From: Pseudomonas muyukensis
GTDB taxonomy: Bacteria; Pseudomonadota; Gammaproteobacteria; Pseudomonadales; Pseudomonadaceae
Reading direction: 5' to 3'
NCBI RefSeq assembly: GCF_019139535.1
Contig: NZ_CP077073.1
Span: forward strand, 2,632,501 to 2,696,500
DNA: 64,000 bases
Shown here: positions 56,542 through 64,000 of the stretch, piece by piece
Layout: each line of letters begins with the position of its first letter
How positions within the stretch are numbered: the stretch's first letter is position 1
Program-made: the position numbers and the translations under genes
Notes under the pieces: generated by a model
Told to the model about the DNA's origin: nothing
What the model saw: the letters and a program-made list of their open reading frames with translations, nothing else
Database searches by the model: none

Positions 56542-57618
56542 CTACCAGCGCATCCGCACGCCCAGGCTGCCAATCAGCCCATTCAGGTCATTGTCATCCA
56601 CATCGGAGCTGTAATCGGCGCTGACGAACAGCGCCACATTCGGCGTGACCCGCGCCACCAGGCCCAGGCCGAGGTCCACCGAGGTCGAGCGGCGCGAGCT
56701 GGAGATCTTGTCCACCTGGTCGAGCTTCACGCTGTCGGCGTTGCTGAAGTCGTACCAGACGTTGGTGCGCACATAGGGCTCGATGGGCATGCCCTTGACC
56801 TCGTAGCGCGCCGACAGCTTGGCGCCGACCCGGCCGCTCCAGCTCGGCTGGCTGTCGAATGCCTGCAAGGTCGCCTCCTGCATCTGGCTGCCGGGGAAGA
56901 ACTGCTGGTTGATCAACTGCGCCTGGGGCTCGATCACCCAGCCGCCGCCCAGGCCGATGGGGAAGCCGCCCTCCACCGAGAAGGTCATCGCATGGCCACT
57001 GTCGTCGACCCGCTGGCCGGCCTGGGAGCGGCCGTTGACGTCGATACGCGTGCCCATGGCCACGGCGTCGAGGTGCCAGCCCTGCTCATGGGTCATGCTC
57101 CAGTACACGCCCAGGCTCTCGCCACTGAGGTTGACTGCGTTGCGCTGCTTGTCGCCGAGCAGCGGGCGCATGCCGTTGAAGCTGCTTTGCAGGTTGTTGT
57201 GGCCAAAGAAGATCCCCGCCCGGTGCACATTGCCTGCGCTGGTTTCGCGCACGAACAAGTCCGGACCGATCATCAACTGCTGGCTGGGCGCCTCCAGCTG
57301 GGCTGGCGCCTGGGCGCCTGGGCGCGGCGCGCCGGGGAAGAACTGCGCCCATTGGCTGCTGATCAGGTCGGCGGCCAAAGGCCCGTGGCGTTCGCCCATG
57401 TGCTGGGAAAACGCGCTGAGCATGCCCTGGTTGAGGCCGCCGACACTCAGCGGCTCGAGGGACAGGCGCGGCACCTCGGGGGGTTGCAGGATAGCGGCGA
57501 AAGGCGCGTCCTCCTGCAGGTCGAAAGCCAAGGTTTCCACCGGGGTTGCCAGGAGCAGCGACGTGGAAACCGCACAGAAAATGGCTTCGAAGCGCAGGGG
57601 GTTCGAGGGGCATTTCAT
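56542..57618 (-). CDS. Autotransporter-type outer-membrane beta-barrel protein
   Basis: 358-residue protein with a signal peptide (MKCPSNPLRFEAIFCAVSTSLLLATPVETLA). The mature part has a short N-terminal region (about 90 residues), then a beta-barrel of autotransporter type: FFGHNNLQSSFNG, LGVYWSMTHEQGWHLDAVAMGTRI, GGGWVIEPQAQLINQQ, GAKLSARYEVKGMPIEPYVRTNVWYDF. The end NGLIGSLGVRMRW has a terminal aromatic residue, as barrels need for BAM recognition. There is no large passenger domain, so it may be a barrel-only member. AGGAGA precedes the ATG. Confidence 0.8.
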   Translation of the reverse strand: MKCPSNPLRFEAIFCAVSTSLLLATPVETLAFDLQEDAPFAAILQPPEVPRLSLEPLSVGGLNQGMLSAFSQHMGERHGPLAADLISSQWAQFFPGAPRPGAQAPAQLEAPSQQLMIGPDLFVRETSAGNVHRAGIFFGHNNLQSSFNGMRPLLGDKQRNAVNLSGESLGVYWSMTHEQGWHLDAVAMGTRIDVNGRSQAGQRVDDSGHAMTFSVEGGFPIGLGGGWVIEPQAQLINQQFFPGSQMQEATLQAFDSQPSWSGRVGAKLSARYEVKGMPIEPYVRTNVWYDFSNADSVKLDQVDKISSSRRSTSVDLGLGLVARVTPNVALFVSADYSSDVDDNDLNGLIGSLGVRMRW

Positions 57619-57949
57619 GGCGGATCTCCTGTTGTTGTGGGTTGTACAGCACGTTGAACAGCCGAGGTGCTGGCCTGATGTCACGAGCTGTACGACAAGA
57701 ACAGGGGGCGACCCAAACCATCGCGCCAGCCCCTGGGAGCACGCACTAAGGCGCGCGCTAGAGGCCCGGCACGAGTATTTACGACTGGTGATTACTGTTC
57801 AGCTAAGGAGAGGTAGGCGCTTGCGTCAAGAAAGCGTGAAAGGTTCGATAAAGTCGTGTTGAGATCTTCAACTATATGATTTTTATGTATTTTTGATGTT
57901 ACATAGCAGCAATGGCGATTGCCCGTCGCGCAGCTATGAAAAATCGTTG
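57619..57949. other. Intergenic region between barrel and EEP genes
   Basis: 331 nt. The right part (57830-57950) is AT-rich with T-runs and no reading frame of note. It should hold the promoter of the leftward barrel gene. I see no clear terminator, repeat or RNA. Confidence 0.4.
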
Positions 57950-58732
57950 CTAGAGCCGCACTTCCACCGCCAGCGGCAGGTGATCGGACAGGTGCGTCCA
58001 GGGCTTGTGGCCGAGGATCCTCGGCGCGTGGCTGTCGGCGTTGCGCAGGTAGATGCGGTCCAGGCGCAGCAGCGGCAGGCGCGCCGGGTAGGTACGGGCG
58101 AGCAGGCCGTGATGGCGCTCGAAGGCCTCGTGCAGGTCGCGCTGCAGGCCCAGGGTGCGGTTGCCGCGCAGCTGCCAGTCGTTGAAGTCGCCGGCGATGA
58201 TCACCGGGGCGTCGGCGGGCAGGGCGTCGAGCAGTCGGCGCAGCAGTTGCAGTTGTTGCTGGCGGTGGCTTTCGAGCAGCGACAGGTGCACGCAGATGGC
58301 ATGCACCTGGCGTTGCCCCGGCACATCCAGCACGCAGTGCAGCAGGCCGCGGCGCTCGGGGCCGGTGATCGAGACGTCGAGGTTGCGGTGTTCGAGGATC
58401 GGGTACTTCGACAGCAGGGCGTTGCCATGGTGGCCGTCGGGGTAGACCGCGTTGCGCCCGTAGGCGAAGTCGCTCCACATGCTGTCGGCGAGAAACTCGT
58501 ACTGCGAGGTCTGCGGCCAGCCGGGGTAGCGGGCGGCGTGGCGGTCGTGGCTGCCGAGCACTTCCTGGAGGAACACGATGTCGGCCTGGGTGCTGCGCAC
58601 CGCCTCGCGCAGTTCCGGCAGGATGAAGCGCCGGTTGAACGCGGTGAAGCCCTTGTGGGTGTTGACCGTCAGCACCTTGACCCGGTGCACGGCAGGGGCT
58701 TGGTCGACACTGGCGAAACCTGGGCTGCTCAC
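57950..58732 (-). CDS. Endonuclease/exonuclease/phosphatase family protein
   Basis: 260-residue EEP-fold protein, a metal-dependent phosphodiesterase or nuclease family. Motifs in order: VKVLTVNTHKGF, ADIVFLQEVLGSHD (catalytic Glu), YGRNAVYPDGHHGNALLSKYPI, VHAICVHLSLLESHRQQQL, VIIAGDFNDW, RLDRIYLR and LSDHLPLAVEVRL. I choose a GTG start at 58732 with AGGAG 6 nt upstream; the ATG frame to 58837 would translate a REP arm. No signal peptide. The substrate is unknown. It lies between the REP array and the barrel gene. Confidence 0.85.
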   Translation of the reverse strand: MSSPGFASVDQAPAVHRVKVLTVNTHKGFTAFNRRFILPELREAVRSTQADIVFLQEVLGSHDRHAARYPGWPQTSQYEFLADSMWSDFAYGRNAVYPDGHHGNALLSKYPILEHRNLDVSITGPERRGLLHCVLDVPGQRQVHAICVHLSLLESHRQQQLQLLRRLLDALPADAPVIIAGDFNDWQLRGNRTLGLQRDLHEAFERHHGLLARTYPARLPLLRLDRIYLRNADSHAPRILGHKPWTHLSDHLPLAVEVRL

Positions 58733-58768
58733 GTTGGCTCCTGTAGGTCGGTCATGGGCAATCTCTGC

Positions 58769-59383
58769 AGGAGCCAGCTTGCTGGCGAAGCAGGCGACGC
58801 GGTGGATGGCACCGGCTTTGCCGGTGTTCGCCGGCAAGGCCGGCTCCTACGCCAATTACGGCCTGCAACACCCGTAGGAGCCAGCCTTGCTGGCGAAGCA
58901 GGCGACGCGGTGGATGGCACCGGCTTTGCCGGTGTTCGCCGGCAAGGCCGGCTCCTACGCCAATTACGGCCTGCAACACCCGTAGGAGCCAGCTTGCTGG
59001 CGAAGCAGGCGACGCGGTGGATGGCACCGGCTTTGCCGGTGTTCGCCGGCAAGGCCGGCTCCTACGCCAATTACGGCCTGCAACACCCGTAGGAGCCAGC
59101 TTGCTGGCGAAGCAGGCGACGCGGTGGATGGCACCGGCTTTGCCGGTGTTCGCCGGCAAGGCCGGCTCCTACGCCAATTACGGCCTGCAACACCCGTAGG
59201 AGCCTTGCTGGCGAAGCAGGCGCCACGGTGGATGGCACCGGCTTTGCCGGTGTTCGCCGGCAAGCCGGCTCCTACAGGTTTGCGGCGTACCCCGTCCGTA
59301 GGAGCCAGCCTTGCTGGCGAAGCAGGCGCCGCGGTGGATGGCACCGGCTTTGCCGGTGTTCGCCGGCAAGGTCGGCTCCCACG
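58769..59383. repeat. Tandem array of six REP doublets
   Basis: Six near-identical units start at 58769, 58876, 58984, 59091, 59198 and 59300, with periods of 107, 108, 107, 107 and 102 bp. Each has inverted arms AGGAGCCAGCTTGCTGGCGAA and TTCGCCGGCAAGGCCGGCTC (one or two base differences) around a GCAGGCGACGCGGTGGATGG centre. Spacers between units carry CCAATTACGGCCTGCAACAC. Unit 5 lacks a few bases of its left arm. The array fills the gap between the EEP gene and glgX. Confidence 0.92.
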
Positions 59384-59413
59384 CAGTGTAGGACCGAAAT
59401 GGCCAGTGCAGGT

Positions 59414-61567
<2,154 letters not shown>

Positions 61568-61595
61568 GGCGGTCCTCATGGTCCGGGGGAGAGGG

Positions 61596-61665
61596 ATCGC
61601 GGGGCAAGCCCGTTCCCACAAGGTTGATTGCATCGCATAGCGTGGCAGCGGGCTTGCCCCGCGAT
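61596..61665. repeat. REP doublet upstream of glgX
   Basis: ATCGCGGGGCAAGCCCG (61596-61612) and CGGGCTTGCCCCGCGAT (61649-61665) are perfect inverted arms of the P. putida REP type with a 36-bp centre. It lies 28 nt upstream of the glgX start. Confidence 0.85.
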
Positions 61666-61692
61666 AAGGCCGGTACAGGCGCTACAAGGCAA

Positions 61693-61932
61693 TCAGCTTG
61701 CCGGCTTCTTCACGGCCCTGGGCTGCTTCGCGGCCAGCGGCTTTTCCACGGCCGTGGCGGGCTTGGGCTTGGCCGCCGCCTTCTTGCGCGGCGGCGCCTT
61801 GGGCGCCAGCGCCTCGGCTTCGGCCAGCTTGCGGGCCTTGTCCCAATGCTCCTCCTCGCGCCCCTCGGGCTTACCCTCCGACTCCCAGATCTGGTAGGCA
61901 AATTCGCGAACTCGTTTTTCATCGACACTCAT
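61693..61932 (-). CDS. DUF2934 domain protein
   Basis: 79-residue protein. The N-terminal 40 residues (DEKRVREFAYQIWESEGKPEGREEEHWDKARKLAE) are the DUF2934 motif. The tail is Lys/Ala/Pro-rich, histone-H1-like (PPRKKAAAKPKPATA and AVKKPAS), suggesting nucleic-acid contact. AGGAGC lies upstream of the ATG at 61932. It sits between treY and glgX on the same strand, 19 nt after treY, so is probably co-transcribed. Function is unknown. Confidence 0.82.
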   Translation of the reverse strand: MSVDEKRVREFAYQIWESEGKPEGREEEHWDKARKLAEAEALAPKAPPRKKAAAKPKPATAVEKPLAAKQPRAVKKPAS

Positions 61933-61951
61933 CACGATGCTCCTGATGCGG

Positions 61952-64000
61952 TTAGGCATGATCGATCAACACATTGACCGGAAACTCCGCCAGCACGGCG
62001 CTCAACATCAGCTCCCTTGAAGGGCTGACCGCAGTGCCGCCGAAAAGTCCCGAACAGTTGGCAGGCGACAAGGCAAACGGCAGTACCAGCCGCGTATCGT
62101 CCCAGTTCTGCGCCGGGATCAACGGCGTTGCAGCGCTGCCCAGCAAGCTGCTGGCCAGGCGTGGCACGACGACAATGGCGCGCTCGCCGTCGCCCAGGCG
62201 GGCGAAGGCCAGCACCTTGTCGGCATGCTTGCCCTGCACGCCCAGGGGCAGGTAGTCGCCACGGCGGAACAGCTCGGCGCGGGCCTGGCGGCAGTCGAGC
62301 ATCCGCGCCACCAGCGCCTGCTTGATGCGCCCGTCGCGCCAATGGGCGAGCAGTTCGGCCAGCGACGCACTGTCACTTAGGCTCGCGCGGCGGGCGGCAT
62401 AGTCCACCGGGCGGCGGTTGTCCGGGTCGACCAGCGAAAAGTCCCAGTATTCGTTGCCCTGGTACAGGTCGGGCACGCCGGGCGTGGTCATGCGCAGCAG
62501 GCATTGCGCCAAGGCGTTGAGCGCGCCGGGGCAGGCCAGCTGAGCGGCGGCTTGCTGCAGGGCCTGGCGCAGCTGCTGGTGCTCGTCGTCCAGCAGCAGG
62601 CCGTCGACATAGCGCGCGCAGGCTTGCTCGTAACGCGCGTTCGGCGCGGCCCAGCTGCTGCGCAGCTTGGCTTCGCGCAGGGCCTTCTGCTGCCATTGGC
62701 GGATGCGCGCGGCATAGGCGGCCAGGGCCTGGCGAGCGTGCAGGCCGAGGTCCAGCGGCCAACTGCCGAGCAGCGTCTGCAACAACTGCAACTCGTCGCC
62801 AGGGCTGGGCGCCTCGCCGTCGTCCAGCGCCTCGCGCAGCGGCGCGGCCAGTTCGCGCCAGTGCTCGACACGGCTGGCCAGCCAGGGGCCGCGTTCGCTG
62901 AGCAGCGCCAGCCTGGCCCGGCAATCCTCGCCGCGCTTGTGATCGTGGGTGGCGGTGGCCAGCAGGTTGTCGGGGAAATCACGCAGGCGGCGTTGCGCCT
63001 CGTTGTGGAACCACGCGGGGTCGGCACTGAAGCGCTCGGCCTCGAAGCCTACATCGTTGCGCGACAGCAGCCGGGCCGAGCGGTAGAACGCGGTATCTTC
63101 CACGGCCTTGGCGGCGCTGGGCGCGGTGAGCTGCTGGAAGCGCACGCAAGCATGGCGCAGGTGCTTGCGTGGGCGGCCCGGTGGCAGTTGGCGCCAGGGC
63201 TGGCCGCCCAGCCAGCGCTGCAACGCCTCGAGCAGCGGCCAGTCGGCCTCGGCCAGGGTTTGCCGGGCGCCGGCCAGGGCTTGCTGGAAGAACGCCTCGT
63301 CTTCGGCGGGGCGGCCGCAGGCATTGATATAGGTGCGGTACACCGGGTAGTGCGCGACCAGCGCCTGCAACGCCCGGCGGATCGCGCCGAGGGTCAGGTC
63401 GCGGGTCATCAGGTCGTCGCGGGCGACCTGCAACAGCGCCTGGGCCACCGACTCGCAGTCGCCGGCCAGGCTGGCGTTAAGCACCAGGTGGCGGGCGCTG
63501 CGCTGCTCTTCGGCGAAGTCGGGGCGCTGGCTGATGCTGTGCCACAGCGCGCTCAGCGGCGCTTCGCCGGCCGGGTCGTGCTGCAGCAGCGACACCTGGT
63601 TCATGAACTCGTAGCCGGTGGTGCCGTCGGTGAGCCAGTCGCGGTGCAGCTGTTCGCCGCTGCCGAGGATCTTCTCGACGTAGATCGGAAAGTGCTCCAG
63701 GGCCGCGCTCAACGGGCGCCTGGCCAGCAACCCATCGACCCGGCGACGCAGGTTGCGGCAGTAGCGGCGCGGGTCGGCCAGGCCGTCGATATGGTCGATG
63801 CGCAGGCCGTCCACCAGGCCGCGCTCGATCAGCGAAAACAGCTTGGCGTGGGTGGCCTCGAACACTGCCGAGCGCTCCACCCGCAAGCCGCCCAGTTCGT
63901 TGATGTCGAAGAAGCGCCGCCAGTTGATGTCGTCGGCGGCGGTGCGCCAGCTGGCCAGGCGGTAGGTCTGGCGCTCGAGCAGCAGGTGCAGGCGCTTGAA
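61952..64000 (-). CDS. treY: Maltooligosyl trehalose synthase TreY (partial)
   Basis: At least 682 C-terminal residues; the N-terminus is beyond the right edge. The frame is open from 64000 through the in-frame internal start at 63886. TreY converts the reducing end of a maltodextrin to a trehalose unit, which TreZ then releases. Motifs: YRLASWRTAADDINWRRFFDINELGGLRVE, VDGLRIDHIDGLADPRRY (nucleophile region), IYVEKILGSGEQL (acid/base Glu), TGYEFMNQV, TATHDHKRGEDCRARL and TTPGVPDLYQGNEYWDFSLVDPDNRRPVDY. The adjacent glgX and DUF2934 genes follow on the same strand. Confidence 0.93.
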   Translation of the reverse strand, partial: FKRLHLLLERQTYRLASWRTAADDINWRRFFDINELGGLRVERSAVFEATHAKLFSLIERGLVDGLRIDHIDGLADPRRYCRNLRRRVDGLLARRPLSAALEHFPIYVEKILGSGEQLHRDWLTDGTTGYEFMNQVSLLQHDPAGEAPLSALWHSISQRPDFAEEQRSARHLVLNASLAGDCESVAQALLQVARDDLMTRDLTLGAIRRALQALVAHYPVYRTYINACGRPAEDEAFFQQALAGARQTLAEADWPLLEALQRWLGGQPWRQLPPGRPRKHLRHACVRFQQLTAPSAAKAVEDTAFYRSARLLSRNDVGFEAERFSADPAWFHNEAQRRLRDFPDNLLATATHDHKRGEDCRARLALLSERGPWLASRVEHWRELAAPLREALDDGEAPSPGDELQLLQTLLGSWPLDLGLHARQALAAYAARIRQWQQKALREAKLRSSWAAPNARYEQACARYVDGLLLDDEHQQLRQALQQAAAQLACPGALNALAQCLLRMTTPGVPDLYQGNEYWDFSLVDPDNRRPVDYAARRASLSDSASLAELLAHWRDGRIKQALVARMLDCRQARAELFRRGDYLPLGVQGKHADKVLAFARLGDGERAIVVVPRLASSLLGSAATPLIPAQNWDDTRLVLPFALSPANCSGLFGGTAVSPSRELMLSAVLAEFPVNVLIDHA

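Noticed and set aside
57950..58837. ATG start at 58837 for the EEP protein
   Set aside because: The extra 35 residues come from a REP arm and match translations of the other repeat units. A GTG at 58732 has AGGAG at the right spacing and the family-like start.
58769..59383. Possible CRISPR array
   Set aside because: Units are about 107 bp with conserved spacers and internal inverted arms. CRISPR needs short repeats with unique spacers, and no cas genes are present.

Overview
The window is a GC-rich chromosomal segment of a gammaproteobacterium. Gene content and order, REP-type inverted repeats, a PrrF-like Fur-controlled sRNA and the linked liu and trehalose/alpha-glucan genes all point to a Pseudomonas of the P. 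putida group. I identified this by eye from protein motifs and remembered gene order, not by a search. No tRNA, rRNA, CRISPR array or complete insertion sequence was seen.

Layout. (1) 1-18395: a type VI secretion system (T6SS). The leftward operon runs tssB-tssC-tssE-tssF-tssG-fha-tssJ-tssK-tssL-hcp-vgrG-DUF4123 and is cut by the left edge. A divergent rightward operon is tagO(vasI)-tssA-tssM. The order matches the Vibrio cholerae vas cluster except that clpV and vasH are not in the window. (2) 18531-22058: a small hypothetical gene, a short-chain dehydrogenase, the antiporter nhaA, and a fluoride riboswitch with its exporter gene crcB. (3) 22064-34810: a minimal chaperone-usher fimbrial operon (pilin, chaperone, usher). 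It lies beside a Roc/Sad-like four-gene phosphorelay: two hybrid sensor kinases, an EAL response regulator and a LuxR-type response regulator. An orphan pilin-like gene follows. (4) 34869-38927: a PAS-GGDEF protein, a MITE-like element, several small genes, a sigma-region-4/FecR-like protein, the PrrF-like sRNA with its Fur box, a DUF6124 gene and a LexA-like regulator lacking the protease dyad. (5) 39061-46806: the leucine/isovalerate operon liuABCD with a divergent acyl-CoA synthetase; two LiuR-like palindromes lie between them. A stand-alone acyl carrier protein follows. (6) 47035-64000: the GlgE/trehalose network (glgE, treS-maltokinase, glgB, glgX, treY). It is interrupted by an AT-richer orphan gene bracketed by two diverged copies of the glgB 3' end, by an outer-membrane barrel gene, by an EEP-family phosphatase/nuclease gene, and by a tandem array of six REP doublets.

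How the parts work together. The T6SS genes supply baseplate, sheath, membrane complex, tube and spike. The Roc-like kinases probably control the adjacent fimbriae through phosphotransfer and c-di-GMP. The liu genes degrade leucine and isovalerate to methylglutaconyl- and then hydroxymethylglutaryl-CoA. In the last block TreS interconverts trehalose and maltose, its maltokinase domain makes maltose-1-phosphate, GlgE polymerises it, GlgB branches the glucan, and GlgX and TreY (with TreZ, presumably beyond the right edge) return it to sugars or trehalose.

Most promising for follow-up are the glgB-tail duplication around an unknown gene, the REP-doublet array, the sigma4/FecR fusion next to PrrF, the large insertion in TssJ, and the regulator with a lost S24 dyad.
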